Below, piece after piece: positions 32,442 through 41,008 of a stretch of 64,000 nucleotides of DNA (position 1 is the stretch's first letter; every line of letters begins with the position of its first letter). Source of the stretch: Cyanobium sp. N.Huapi 1H5 (lineage in GTDB: Bacteria; Cyanobacteriota; Cyanobacteriia; PCC-6307; Cyanobiaceae). The notes beneath the pieces are model-generated. The model saw only the letters and a list, made by a program, of their open reading frames with translations, ran no database searches and had not been told where the DNA came from. The DNA lies in the NCBI RefSeq assembly GCF_024345535.1, contig NZ_JAGQBH010000008.1, positions 60,275 to 124,274 on the forward strand, given 5' to 3'. Both the position numbers and the translations under genes were made by a program.

Positions 32442-33299
32442 GTGCCTTCCCTGCTGTTCTTCTCCCTCTGGGGCTTCGAGGCCCCCCTCGCCATGGCCCT
32501 GGAGACGGCCGAGCAGGGCGGCTTCGACGGGCTGGAGCTGAACATCCACCATCCCTCCCTGGCCGGCGACCCGGACGGGCCCGCCCGCCTGCTGGCGTCC
32601 GGCAGACCCCTGGTGCTGGAGGTGGTCACCGGCGGCGGCTATGTGCCGGAGCTGGCCGTCACGCCTGCGCAGCACCTCGCCGAGCTGGACGACCAGCTGA
32701 ACCGCTGCGCCGATCTCCGCCCCCACCGGGTGACCGTGCTCACCGGCAGTGATACCTGGCCCCTGGAGCGGCAGGGGGCCTTCCTGGCCGAGGCCCAGGC
32801 CCTGGCGGCGGCCAGTGGCCTGCCGGTGAGCTTCGAAACCCATCGGTCCCGCTGCCTGGGGATGCCCTGGACGATCGCACCGCTGCTGGAGGCCGTGCCC
32901 GGGCTGCGGCTCACGGCCGACCTCAGCCACTGGTGCGTGGTGGCCGAACGGCTGATGACCCCGGATCTGGAGCCGGTGCAGGCGATGGCTGACCGGGTCG
33001 ACCACATCCATGCCCGGGTGGGCCATGCCCAGGGTCCCCAGGTGTCCCATCCCTTCGCTCCCGAGCACGCGGAGGCGCTGGCGGCCCATCGGGCCTGCTG
33101 GCAGCTGTTCTGCGCCCGGGCGCTGGGACGCGGGGCGCCGCCGCCCAGTTTCACGCCCGAGTTCGGACCGGACGGCTACATGCCCACCCTGCCGTTCACC
33201 GACCGTCCGGTGGGCGATCTGCTGACGATCAACACGGCGATGGCGCAGTGGCTGCGCGGCCAGCCTCTAGCCGAAAACAGCGATAAGCTGTGTTCATAG
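32442..33299 (+). CDS. Sugar-phosphate isomerase/epimerase-like TIM-barrel protein
   Basis: 285 residues from a GTG that starts the first beta-strand (VPSLLFFSLWGFE). Xylose-isomerase-like barrel: FDGLELNIHHPS, LVLEVVTGGGY, VSFETHRSRCLG, LTADLSHWCVV and HIHARVGHAQGPQ carry the His/Glu/Asp residues typical of the metal site. Substrate unknown. Divergent from the desaturase and followed 19 bp later by a small protein. Confidence 0.8.
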   Translation: MPSLLFFSLWGFEAPLAMALETAEQGGFDGLELNIHHPSLAGDPDGPARLLASGRPLVLEVVTGGGYVPELAVTPAQHLAELDDQLNRCADLRPHRVTVLTGSDTWPLERQGAFLAEAQALAAASGLPVSFETHRSRCLGMPWTIAPLLEAVPGLRLTADLSHWCVVAERLMTPDLEPVQAMADRVDHIHARVGHAQGPQVSHPFAPEHAEALAAHRACWQLFCARALGRGAPPPSFTPEFGPDGYMPTLPFTDRPVGDLLTINTAMAQWLRGQPLAENSDKLCS

Positions 33300-33305
33300 T
33301 GAACA
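33291..33305. promoter_or_regulatory. Palindrome TGTTCA-TAG-TGAACA
   Basis: Perfect 6+6 inverted repeat with 3-bp spacer. It covers the TIM-barrel stop codon and lies 14 bp before the ATG of the next gene. Same GTTC-N5-GAAC pattern as 32341-32353. Confidence 0.5.
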
Positions 33306-33318
33306 GAGTTACGTCGTG

Positions 33319-33534
33319 ATGAACGTGATCGACGCCCCGACCGCCACGCCGTCGGCCGGCTCCTCCTGCGAAGGGTCCGACCCACGCCAGGCCACCCTGA
33401 TCGCTTCCCTGCGTGCCCGTTACGCCATCGCCGAGCAGCGCCAGGACGCCGATGCCAAGCGCGCCCTGTTCAAGGAGGCCGTCTACCTGGGCATCCGGCC
33501 CGACGCGTACCAGGGCTCCAGCAGCGCCGCGTAG
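33319..33534 (+). CDS. Small hypothetical protein
   Basis: 71 residues from ATG (a GTG lies one codon earlier). An unstructured Ser/Thr/Pro N-terminus, then a helical RQATLIASLRARYAIAEQRQDADAKRALFKEAVYLGIRPDAY segment. No known motif. Its 3' end overlaps the Rieske oxygenase gene tail to tail by 52 bp. Likely co-transcribed with the TIM-barrel gene. Confidence 0.6.
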   Translation: MNVIDAPTATPSAGSSCEGSDPRQATLIASLRARYAIAEQRQDADAKRALFKEAVYLGIRPDAYQGSSSAA

Positions 33535-34532
33535 ATCGCCTGCTGGTGCAGGATCCGTGCCTCCAGCCGGTGAGGAGGTCCGGTGCGGAACCCATCTCCG
33601 TAGCCCCGCTGGGCCGACTCCACCAGGGCACGGTCTTCGGCGAGGAAGTGCACCATCTCCGCCATCAGCGCCTCCCCTTCGGCCTGGCGTGAGGCGGGGC
33701 CCAGCAGCCACACCTGCATCCGGCAGCTGTCCGGCGTCTCGGGCAGGAACTGGATCATGGCCATCCGTCCGTCGGGCCACAGCAGCAGGTGGTTCCATGG
33801 CGGCAGGCCGAAGGTGAGGAAGTCGCCGTCCGCCTCGGGCCAGGGGGTGGCCAGCACGTTGGCCCAGGTGCCGAAGCGATGGCGGTAGTCGCGCACCGGG
33901 CCCTGGAGCCGATGCAGGGTGGTGGGATGGGCGATGGCGACGTGGTAGTCGTCGAGGGTGTTGTCGTGGGCGATCTTCCAGTTGCAGGCGAGCCCCTGTT
34001 CGTGGAAGGCCAGGGGCACCAGGGTTCGGGCCAGGGCTTCGGGGGCTTCCTGCAGAGGCAGATCGAGCTGGTCGTCCAGGGGGATTGGATCGGCCCCCAG
34101 GGCCACCCAGATCAGGGAGGCCCGCACCTGGCAGCCGAGGGCCTCAAGCGGCCAGGCACCGCGATCGAAGGGGTCGATGAACTGCCCTTCCCGGGCGGCC
34201 GCCAGCAACGTGCCGTCCAGGTCGTAAGTCCAGCCGTGGTAGGGGCACACCAACCTCCGGCAGGCCACGCTGCCCTCAGCCGGCTCGCGAAAGGCAACGG
34301 CCCGGTGGGGGCAGCGGTTGCGGAAGGCCCGCACGACGCCATCGCTGCCGTGGCAGAGCAGCACGGGAAGTCCCAGCAGCTCCAGCGCCCGCACATGGCC
34401 CGGCGGCAGATCGGCGGCGGCCGCGACGGGGTGCCAGAAGCGGGTGGCGTAGTGCTCGCGCTCGAGGGAAGCGACGGACGGGGAGCCGTAGAGCTCGGTC
34501 GGCAGAAAAGTGGCCGCGCTGGCGGTGTCCAT
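33483..34532 (-). CDS. Rieske non-heme iron oxygenase, alpha subunit
   Basis: 349 residues. The Rieske 2Fe-2S domain has Cys74-x-His76 and Cys96-x2-His99 (CPHR, CPYHGW). The mononuclear iron site is in NWKIAHDNTLDDYHVAIAH, with His197 and His202 as ligands and an Asp bridge to the Rieske domain. Such enzymes hydroxylate or oxidatively N-/O-demethylate small molecules using O2 and a separate reductase; none is encoded nearby. It is 34 bp downstream of the ABC ATPase of the guanidine operon, which suggests that it acts on an imported guanidino or methylated nitrogen compound. That substrate is inferred. Confidence 0.88.
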   Translation of the reverse strand: MDTASAATFLPTELYGSPSVASLEREHYATRFWHPVAAAADLPPGHVRALELLGLPVLLCHGSDGVVRAFRNRCPHRAVAFREPAEGSVACRRLVCPYHGWTYDLDGTLLAAAREGQFIDPFDRGAWPLEALGCQVRASLIWVALGADPIPLDDQLDLPLQEAPEALARTLVPLAFHEQGLACNWKIAHDNTLDDYHVAIAHPTTLHRLQGPVRDYRHRFGTWANVLATPWPEADGDFLTFGLPPWNHLLLWPDGRMAMIQFLPETPDSCRMQVWLLGPASRQAEGEALMAEMVHFLAEDRALVESAQRGYGDGFRTGPPHRLEARILHQQAIYAALLEPWYASGRMPR

Positions 34533-34566
34533 GGAATGAACGGTCAGGGCAGGGCGGAGGGAACGC

Positions 34567-35334
34567 TCAGAGCAGGGAGCCGTCCAGGCTGCGCAGGCGG
34601 CTGGCGAGCTCCTCGCGCAGTTCCAGGAAGGGTTGGGAGACGCGCAGATGGCGCAGGTCGGAGCGGTCCAGCTGGACGTCGACGGTGTGGACGATCCTGC
34701 CGGGCCGCGGCGCCATGATGTGGACGGTGCCGGCGAGCAGCAGCGCCTCCTCGATGTCGTGGGTGATCAGCAGGGCGGTGAGCCCGGTGCGCTTCCACAG
34801 GTCGTGGAGGAATTCCTGCATCGATTCGCGGATCTGCAGATCCAGCGCCCCGAACGGTTCGTCCAGCAGCAGCACCTTCGGCTCGGTGGCCAGGGCCCGG
34901 GCGATGGCCACCCGCTGCTGCATGCCCCCGGAGAGTTCCCGCGGCAGCAGCCGGGCCGCGTCCGCCAGCCCGACCACGTCGAGGAAGTAGGCGGTGCGCT
35001 CGCGGATCTCCGACCTGTCCCGTCCCTGGAGCGACAGGCCGAACGCGACGTTCTGGGCTGCCGTGAGCCAGGGGTAGAGGCTGTACTTCTGGAACACCAT
35101 GCCGCGGTCGGAGCCGGGACGCCGGACCGGCACGCCATCGAGCTGGATCGTGCCCTCGCTGGGCCGCTCAAGACCGGCGATCAGCCGCATCACGGTGGAC
35201 TTGCCGGACCCGGAACTGCCGACGAGGGCCATGAACTGACCCGAGACCAGTTCGAAGGAGATGTTTTCGAGAACGAGCTTGCGATCGCGCCCCTCGCCGA
35301 AGCTCTTGGAGACCTGGGAAACCTGAAGATGCAT
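34567..35334 (-). CDS. ABC transporter ATP-binding protein (NitT/TauT type)
   Basis: 255 residues. Walker A GSSGSGKST, Q-loop VFQKYSLYPWL, signature LSGGMQQR, Walker B VLLLDEPFGALD and H-loop ITHDIEEAL are all intact. Energises the importer made with the permease and binding protein upstream. Orthologous position to the ATPase in guanidine clusters of other cyanobacteria (Synechocystis sll1080-sll1082 next to sll1077), so guanidine is the likeliest substrate despite its SsuB/TauB-like sequence. Confidence 0.93.
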   Translation of the reverse strand: MHLQVSQVSKSFGEGRDRKLVLENISFELVSGQFMALVGSSGSGKSTVMRLIAGLERPSEGTIQLDGVPVRRPGSDRGMVFQKYSLYPWLTAAQNVAFGLSLQGRDRSEIRERTAYFLDVVGLADAARLLPRELSGGMQQRVAIARALATEPKVLLLDEPFGALDLQIRESMQEFLHDLWKRTGLTALLITHDIEEALLLAGTVHIMAPRPGRIVHTVDVQLDRSDLRHLRVSQPFLELREELASRLRSLDGSLL

Positions 35335-35339
35335 GGGGT

Positions 35340-36125
35340 TCAGTTGGCCCAGGAGCAGGCCCGGCGCATCATGAAACGGAAACCCAGATCGATCATCAGG
35401 CCGATCAGCCCGATCACGATCAGGCCGACAAAGATCTCATCGGTGCGCAGGAATCGCTGGGCCAGGCTGATGCGCTTGCCCAGGCCTTCGTTGGCGGCCA
35501 CCAGTTCGGCGACGATGACGAGGTTCCAGGCCGAGGCCATGTTGATGCGGTAGGTGTCGAGCACCTGGGGGGCGATGTAGGGGGCCACCACCCGGGTCAG
35601 GATCGGCAGGCCCCGGCCCCCCAGGGTGAGGGCCGTTTCCACCAGTTCGGAGGGAACGAACTTGACCGCATCCATGATCATCAGGGTATTGAAGAAGAAG
35701 GTGCCGATGAAGATCAGCATGACCTTCGGGAGTTCTTCAAGGCCGAAATAAATGATCAGCAGGGGGATGAAGGCCGGCGCCGGCATGTACCGGATCAGCG
35801 CCATCAGGGGTTCCAGAAAGTGGCAGATGGTGCGGTTCGTGCCCATGGCGATGCCGATCGGCAGGGCGAGCCCTGCCGAGATCACGAAACCGATGAAGAC
35901 CCGCTTGATGCTGGCCAGCGCATCCGCCACCAGGATGCCCCGCTGGAACTGGTCGCTGCCCGCCAGCCACACGGCTCCGGGGCCCGGCAGGAAGAGCTTG
36001 TCGACCATGCCGCTGGCGGTGACCAGCCACCACACCAGGAAGACGGTGAGGATGCCGAGCACCCCCAGAACCCAGGGGTGGCTGACGAAGCGTCGCAGGG
36101 CGGGGGAGCGGGCCATGGTGCTCAA
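35340..36125 (-). CDS. ABC transporter permease (NitT/TauT type)
   Basis: 261 residues with six hydrophobic helices and the binding-protein-dependent permease loop (EAL-like TALTLGGRGLPILTRVVAPYIAPQVLDTYR) that contacts the ATPase. Its start overlaps the binding-protein stop by 4 bp, and it ends 5 bp before the ATPase start. Confidence 0.93.
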   Translation of the reverse strand: MSTMARSPALRRFVSHPWVLGVLGILTVFLVWWLVTASGMVDKLFLPGPGAVWLAGSDQFQRGILVADALASIKRVFIGFVISAGLALPIGIAMGTNRTICHFLEPLMALIRYMPAPAFIPLLIIYFGLEELPKVMLIFIGTFFFNTLMIMDAVKFVPSELVETALTLGGRGLPILTRVVAPYIAPQVLDTYRINMASAWNLVIVAELVAANEGLGKRISLAQRFLRTDEIFVGLIVIGLIGLMIDLGFRFMMRRACSWAN

Positions 36126-37132
36126 CGGGCGTTGTCGACGAACTGGGAATTGAGCAGGTTGGTGAGGTCAGGCTTGGTCTTGGCCAGGCCCGTCTCCACC
36201 AGGAAGGCGCTGATCTGTTCGGCGGCATAGGGCAGCGACAGCATCGTGGTGCCCGGCTTGAAGTTGCTGCGGTTTTCCTCGAGGGTCTGGATGGTGGTGC
36301 CGGCGTTGTACTCCTTGAACTCGGCTTCGCTGACCCCGGAGCGCTCCACCAGGATCGGCAGGGTGCCGGCCGGGTCGTCCTTGATCGTCTTGAGGGTGGC
36401 GAACCAGGCGTTGACGATCTTCTGGACCTTCTCGGGATTCTTGGCGACGAATTCGGTGCGGCAGACGAGCAGATCACTGATCGCCCCCGGGTGATCCTTG
36501 GAGGTGGCCAGGGCCCGGCTACCCGGCCGCTTCAGGGCCTGGGTGGTGAAGGGGGCATAGACGCCGGCGGCGTCCACCTTGCCGGCCGCGAAGGCCGCCG
36601 CGGCGGCGCCGGTTTCCAGGGGAACGAAGGTGATGTCCTTGGCGGAGAGGCCCGCGTCCTTGAGCACCTTGAGCAGCAGGAAGTGGTCGACGGTGCCTTC
36701 CTCGGCGGCGACCTTCTTGCCCTTCAGGTCGGGAATCGACTTGATCTCCGCCGCGGCGATGATCTGGTCATTGCCCGTTGAGAAGTCGTTCTGGAGCACC
36801 ACCTGCAGATCGGCCCCGCCCGCCACGGAACTGATCGTGTCGTTGAGGGTCTGACTGTTGCAATCCAGCTGGCCGGCGTTGAGGGCGTTGATCGAATCGA
36901 GATAGCCGTCGAACCACTGCATCGAGGCCGCCACCCCCTGCTCCTTGAACAGCTCCTTGACCTCGGTGACCTTCCAGGGGAACCAGCCCGGCCAGGCGCT
37001 GTAGCCGATCTTCACGGGCGCCTCCTGGCTCGCAGGCTGCTGACAACCCGCCAGCAATCCTCCCCCGAGGGCGGCCATCAGGGCGAGGGCGACGGCCCGG
37101 CGTTGACGACGGAACAAGGTGGCTTTCAACAT
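36122..37132 (-). CDS. ABC transporter substrate-binding lipoprotein
   Basis: 336 residues from ATG. Lipoprotein signal peptide with LLAGC lipobox (Cys at about 30). Periplasmic type II fold of the NitT/TauT group: KIGYSAWPGWFPWKV, NAGQLDCNSQTLNDTISS, KGKKVAAEEGTVDHFLLL and GAISDLLVCRTEFV. The pocket specificity cannot be read directly; the gene context points to guanidine. A 140 bp gap upstream with a 14-bp tandem repeat may hold a secondary promoter. Confidence 0.92.
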   Translation of the reverse strand: MLKATLFRRQRRAVALALMAALGGGLLAGCQQPASQEAPVKIGYSAWPGWFPWKVTEVKELFKEQGVAASMQWFDGYLDSINALNAGQLDCNSQTLNDTISSVAGGADLQVVLQNDFSTGNDQIIAAAEIKSIPDLKGKKVAAEEGTVDHFLLLKVLKDAGLSAKDITFVPLETGAAAAAFAAGKVDAAGVYAPFTTQALKRPGSRALATSKDHPGAISDLLVCRTEFVAKNPEKVQKIVNAWFATLKTIKDDPAGTLPILVERSGVSEAEFKEYNAGTTIQTLEENRSNFKPGTTMLSLPYAAEQISAFLVETGLAKTKPDLTNLLNSQFVDNAR

Positions 37133-37218
37133 CAGGGAAATCGGGGAAAGGTTGGTGGCTGCGGAGATGGAGAGGGTCGCGTCTTTAGCGCGCTCCCAGA
37201 TGGATGCCGGGTTCGGTT

Positions 37219-37245
37219 CCGTGGGGTGTTGTCCGTGGGGTGTTG
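37219..37245. repeat. Two tandem 14-bp direct repeats
   Basis: CCGTGGGGTGTTG at 37219-37231 and again at 37233-37245, in the 140 bp between the GlnT homologue and the binding-protein gene. It could be a regulator site for an internal promoter. Confidence 0.6.
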
Positions 37246-37272
37246 GGTGAAGGGAGCCCCCGGTGGAGAGGG

Positions 37273-38637
37273 TCAGAAGAACTCCAGATAACGCCGCTGT
37301 TCCCATTCGGAGACAGCAGAGTGGTAGGACTCCCACTCTTCACGTTTGTAGGAGATAAAGGCGTTGAACATGGCATCACCGAATACGCTTTTCGCAAGTG
37401 GATCCGCCGCGAAGGCCTCCACCGCCTCGCCGAGGGTTCGGGGCAGCATGTTCAGGCCCCGCTCGGCCCGTTCCGCCGCGCTGAGTGTGTAGGCATTCAC
37501 CAGGTTGGGTGCGCCGGGATCGAGTTGTTCGCGAATCCCCTCCAGGCCGGCGGCCAGCATCAGGGCCCCACCCAGGTACGGGTTGCAGGAGATGTCTGCA
37601 GCCCGGCATTCCACCCGGCCGCCGGGAGAGGGAATGCGCAGCATGTTGGTGCGGTTGTTGTTGCCGTAGCAGACGAACACCGGTGCCCAGGTGAACCCCG
37701 ACATGCTCCCCTGGGCCACCAGGCGCTTGTAGCTGTTGACCGTCGGGGCGATCACCGCGCAGATGGCGGGGGCGTGCCGGAGCACGCCGGCGATGAAATG
37801 CTCCGCCAGCCGGGTGACCTCTCCTGGGGTCGCTTCGGGCGTGGCGAACAGATTCGCCCCGGTCTGAAGGTCCGCCAGGGACATGTTGAAGTGGGCGCCG
37901 CTGCCCGTGCGGTCGCCGAAGGGCTTGGGCATGAAGGTGGCCAGCAGCCCATGCCGATGGGCGATCTCCTTGGCCATCAGCTTGAAGAAGGTCAGCCGGT
38001 CGGCCATGGTGAGGACGTCGGCGTAGTCGAAGTCGGTCTCGAACTGGCCGGGGCCGTCCTCGTGGTCGAAGGAATAGACCCCCCACCCCAGGCCGTTCAT
38101 CGCCTGCACCAGCTCGTCCAGCCAGGGCAGGTTGTCGAGCAGGCCGCGCACGTCGTAGGCGGGTTTGTCGAGGGTGTCGCGGTCGCTGAAGGGGACCCAG
38201 CCCCCCGCCGCCCCCTTCTTCAGCACGAAGAACTCGGTTTCGATGCCGAGGTTGAAGCGGAAGCCCATGGCGGCGGCCTCCTGGCGGACGCGGCCAAGGA
38301 TGTGGCGGCTGCAGGCGTCGAAGGGCCGGCCGTGCAGATGCAGATCACTGGCGAACCAGGCCACCTCCGGCTGCCAGGGGAGCACGGTGACGCTGGCGGG
38401 ATCGGGAACCGCCGCCACCTCGTCGTCGCTCACCTCCTGGGGAACGCCGTCGAGGGCCGCTCCGGTGAACAGTTCGGAGCCTGCCATCATCTGGCCGAGG
38501 TGCTCAAGGGGCACGGCCTTGGCCTTGCTCACCCCGTGCAGGTCGACAAAGCTGGCCAGGGCGTAGCGGACGCCCTTGGCGCGCAGGTCGGTCTGCAGGG
38601 CCGTGGTGGGATCGGAGGCGGGATGCTGGTGACTCAT
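37273..38637 (-). CDS. GlnT-type glutamine synthetase homologue (copy 2, guanidine operon)
   Basis: 454 residues. Same family as copy 1: GIETEFFVLKK, DHEDGPGQFETDF, FMPKPFGDRTGSGAHFNMS, NRTNMLRIPSPGG and ECRAADISCNPYLG. The family includes glutamine synthetase III/GlnT and gamma-glutamylmethylamide synthetase. The start overlaps the hypB-type stop by 1 bp (TGATG), so translation is coupled. Guanidine hydrolysis releases ammonia, and this enzyme could assimilate it on the spot or ligate an amine to glutamate; which of these is unknown. Confidence 0.88.
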   Translation of the reverse strand: MSHQHPASDPTTALQTDLRAKGVRYALASFVDLHGVSKAKAVPLEHLGQMMAGSELFTGAALDGVPQEVSDDEVAAVPDPASVTVLPWQPEVAWFASDLHLHGRPFDACSRHILGRVRQEAAAMGFRFNLGIETEFFVLKKGAAGGWVPFSDRDTLDKPAYDVRGLLDNLPWLDELVQAMNGLGWGVYSFDHEDGPGQFETDFDYADVLTMADRLTFFKLMAKEIAHRHGLLATFMPKPFGDRTGSGAHFNMSLADLQTGANLFATPEATPGEVTRLAEHFIAGVLRHAPAICAVIAPTVNSYKRLVAQGSMSGFTWAPVFVCYGNNNRTNMLRIPSPGGRVECRAADISCNPYLGGALMLAAGLEGIREQLDPGAPNLVNAYTLSAAERAERGLNMLPRTLGEAVEAFAADPLAKSVFGDAMFNAFISYKREEWESYHSAVSEWEQRRYLEFF

Positions 38638-39338
38638 CAGGCGTGCAGAAGGGCGGGGGAGGTCTGAACGGCCTGGCGCTGGGCGTCGAGCCAGTCGTGC
38701 CAGGCCTCGAAGCCCTCTCCGGTGGTGGCGGAGAGGCGGAACACGGCGGTGCGGGGGTTGACCTGGCGGATGTGGGCCTCGATCCGCTCCACATCCACGG
38801 GCAGGTGGGGCAGCAGATCCACCTTGGTGATCAGCACGCAGTCCGCTTCCCGGAACATCACCGGGTACTTGAGCGGCTTGTCGTCCCCCTCGGTGACGCT
38901 GAGGAGCGCCACCTTGCGGTGCTCACCGATGGCGAACTCGGCGGGGCAGACCAGGTTGCCCACGTTCTCCACCCAGAGGATGTCCAGGGCGGCGGGATCG
39001 AGGCGCTGGCGGAGCAGCTTCAGGCCGCCGCTGACCATGGCGGCATCCAGGTGGCAGGCACGGCCGGTGGTGATCGGCACCACCGGAATCCCCACGGCCT
39101 CCAGCCGCTCGGCGTCGAGCAGGGTGGTCATGTCGCCTTCCAGCACGGCCATGGCCCAGCGGCCTGAGAGGGCGGCGAGGCTGCGCTCCAGCAGGGAGGT
39201 CTTGCCGGCGCCGGGGCTGCTCATCACGTTGAGGCAGAGCAGGTTCCAGGCGTCGAAGTGCTCGCGGTTGTGCTCGGCCCGGTGCTGGTTGGCCGCCAGC
39301 AGATTCAGACCAAGGCTGTCTTCAAGGGGCATGTGCAT
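38637..39338 (-). CDS. hypB: HypB-type GTPase nickel chaperone for guanidine hydrolase
   Basis: 233 residues. P-loop [12 protein letters not shown], metal-binding CHLDAAM and [13 protein letters not shown], and ITKVDLL guanine-specificity motif. It lacks the His-rich N-terminus of hydrogenase HypB. Inserts Ni2+ in a GTP-dependent way; in Synechocystis the equivalent pair (sll1078/sll1079, GhaA/GhaB) loads guanidine hydrolase. No hydrogenase genes are present here, which supports that dedicated role. Confidence 0.93.
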   Translation of the reverse strand: MHMPLEDSLGLNLLAANQHRAEHNREHFDAWNLLCLNVMSSPGAGKTSLLERSLAALSGRWAMAVLEGDMTTLLDAERLEAVGIPVVPITTGRACHLDAAMVSGGLKLLRQRLDPAALDILWVENVGNLVCPAEFAIGEHRKVALLSVTEGDDKPLKYPVMFREADCVLITKVDLLPHLPVDVERIEAHIRQVNPRTAVFRLSATTGEGFEAWHDWLDAQRQAVQTSPALLHA

Positions 39339-39344
39339 GGCGGA

Positions 39345-39758
39345 TCAGCCGGCGGCTGCGGGATGGGAAGCGGTGGGCGGTGCGGTGGAGGCGGACGGGG
39401 CGGTGTCGAAGCCGTAGGCGACGGAGCGGATCCGCAGTTCGCGGCCGCTGACGATCTCCTCCATCGGGTGCTGGCAGCAGGGGGAGCGGAAACCGTCGGC
39501 TGGATCGGGGCTGTAGGTGGCCTGGCAGCGGACGCAGCGCCCCACCAGGGGCACCGACTCGATCACCAGCTCGGCGCCGTCGAGCCAGCTGCCCTTGACG
39601 GCATCGGCCCAGGTGACCACCAGCTGGTCGGGTTCGACGCAGGTGAAGGTGCCCACCTCGAGATGGACCCGATCCACCGCCGGCACCCGGGGAGCGTGCT
39701 GCTGCTTCCACTCGTTCATGGACAGCAGCAGGCAGCGCGTCATGTCGACTTCATGCAT
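39345..39758 (-). CDS. hypA: HypA-type nickel chaperone for guanidine hydrolase
   Basis: 137 residues. The N-terminal Met-His-Glu binds nickel. The zinc finger is CVRCQATY...SPCCQHP (two CxxC/CxC-like pairs, with CCQHP instead of CxxC-P). A C-terminal Ala/Pro/Ser-rich tail (about 20 aa) is unusual. It starts 3 bp after the gdmH stop and precedes hypB. It passes Ni2+ to the guanidine hydrolase together with HypB. Confidence 0.92.
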   Translation of the reverse strand: MHEVDMTRCLLLSMNEWKQQHAPRVPAVDRVHLEVGTFTCVEPDQLVVTWADAVKGSWLDGAELVIESVPLVGRCVRCQATYSPDPADGFRSPCCQHPMEEIVSGRELRIRSVAYGFDTAPSASTAPPTASHPAAAG

Positions 39759-39761
39759 GCC

Positions 39762-40976
39762 CTATCTCCAGGCGCGGTCGACCTGCATGTTGCAGTCCCT
39801 GGACAGCCAGGCGGGGGCTGACTTGCGGGGCAGCTGGCCGCTCACCACCAAGTGGGCCATGGTGTCGCAGATGACCCGGGTGGCCATCAGGGAGGTCATG
39901 TCGCTGATGTCGTAGGGGGGGGAGACCTCCACCACCTCGAGGCCGCAGACCGGTACGTTGCGCACGATCAGCTCCAGCAGCTTGAGGGCCTCGCGCGGCA
40001 GCAGGCCGCCGGGCTCGGGCCAGCCGGTGCCCGGCACGAAGCCGGCATCGATGCAGTCGATGTCGAAGGAGATGTAGACGCAGTCGGTGCCGTCGGTGGC
40101 CCGTTCGATGGCGTATTTGGCCGCCGCTTCCAGGCCCATGTCGCAGATGTCGGTGACGGTGAGCACGTTGGTGCCCCGCTCCCGGCAGACCTTCACCCCT
40201 TCCCGCGGCACCTGCCAGCCGCCGATGCCCAGCTGCACCAGGTTTTCGGCCGGGGCGTTGGCCATGTTGGTCGCATGGAACCACGGCGTGGTGTGCATGC
40301 GCTCGTCCAGGTCGGTCTCCTGGGTGTCGACGTGGCGATCGAAGTGGATGATGCCCACCTTCTTGTCGCCGAGGTGGCGGCAGACGCCCCGGACGGTGGG
40401 GAAGCCGATCGAGTGGTCGCCGCCCAGGATGATCGGGAAGGCCCCGCTGGCGAACACATGGGCGATGCCCTTGGAGATCTGGTCGAAGCTTTTCTCGTTG
40501 TTCGCGGGGATGGTGAAGATGTCACCCACGTCGCAGAGGGTGATCTGCTCGCGCAGGTCGACCCCCATCTCGTAGTTGTAGGGGGTGTACAGCGCTGAAA
40601 TGCGCCGGATGCCCTGGGGGCCGAAGCGGGTGCCGGGCCGGTAGGTGGTGCCGCTGTCGTGGGGAACGCCCACCACCGCCACGTCGAACTCCCCCACCCG
40701 GTTCACATCCTCCAGGTACGGGGCCTTCATGAAGGTGTTGATGCCGGCGTAGTGGGGCAGCTCACCGCGGGAGAAGGTGGAGATGCGCCGATCGACGATG
40801 CTCTCGGCCGCCTCCAGGCCGTACCGGTGGCCCTGGTCAACCTCCTGCTGCCAGCCGGTCAGGGGCAGGGCGGCTTCCTTCTCGAGGGCCCGGGCCCCCT
40901 CACTGCCGATGGGGGGGCGACCCCGGTCGAAGGCATCGGCCGCATCGGCCGGGCTGCCGCTGGACGGATCGTTCAT
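39762..40976 (-). CDS. gdmH: Guanidine hydrolase (ureohydrolase family, Ni-dependent)
   Basis: 404 residues from the ATG of MNDPSSG; a purine-rich AGAGG lies 8 bp upstream, and the longer ATG at 41039 would lie inside the riboswitch. Splits guanidine to urea and ammonia. Ureohydrolase metal motifs: GGDHSIGFPTVRG, HFDRHVDTQ (Arg where agmatinases have Ala), and SFDIDCIDAGFVPGTGWPEPGG (Trp where agmatinase has Thr). These changes, the long N-terminal extension (about 70 aa), the nickel chaperones and the riboswitch distinguish it from agmatinase, as which it would often be annotated. Confidence 0.93.
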   Translation of the reverse strand: MNDPSSGSPADAADAFDRGRPPIGSEGARALEKEAALPLTGWQQEVDQGHRYGLEAAESIVDRRISTFSRGELPHYAGINTFMKAPYLEDVNRVGEFDVAVVGVPHDSGTTYRPGTRFGPQGIRRISALYTPYNYEMGVDLREQITLCDVGDIFTIPANNEKSFDQISKGIAHVFASGAFPIILGGDHSIGFPTVRGVCRHLGDKKVGIIHFDRHVDTQETDLDERMHTTPWFHATNMANAPAENLVQLGIGGWQVPREGVKVCRERGTNVLTVTDICDMGLEAAAKYAIERATDGTDCVYISFDIDCIDAGFVPGTGWPEPGGLLPREALKLLELIVRNVPVCGLEVVEVSPPYDISDMTSLMATRVICDTMAHLVVSGQLPRKSAPAWLSRDCNMQVDRAWR

Positions 40977-41008
40977 TCGGACCTCTGGGCACGGTGGGGA
41001 TGGGGCGG

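Noticed and set aside
34567..37132. Sulfonate, taurine or nitrate importer
   Set aside because: Sequence class is NitT/TauT, but the operon context is guanidine; no sulfonate or nitrate genes are present.
38637..39758. hypA/hypB as evidence of a nickel-iron hydrogenase locus
   Set aside because: No hydrogenase structural or other hyp genes are near; the pair is embedded in the guanidine operon.
39762..40976. Annotation as agmatinase (speB) and a polyamine role
   Set aside because: The GTGWPEPGG and HFDRHVD motifs, nickel chaperones and the guanidine riboswitch all point to guanidine hydrolase.
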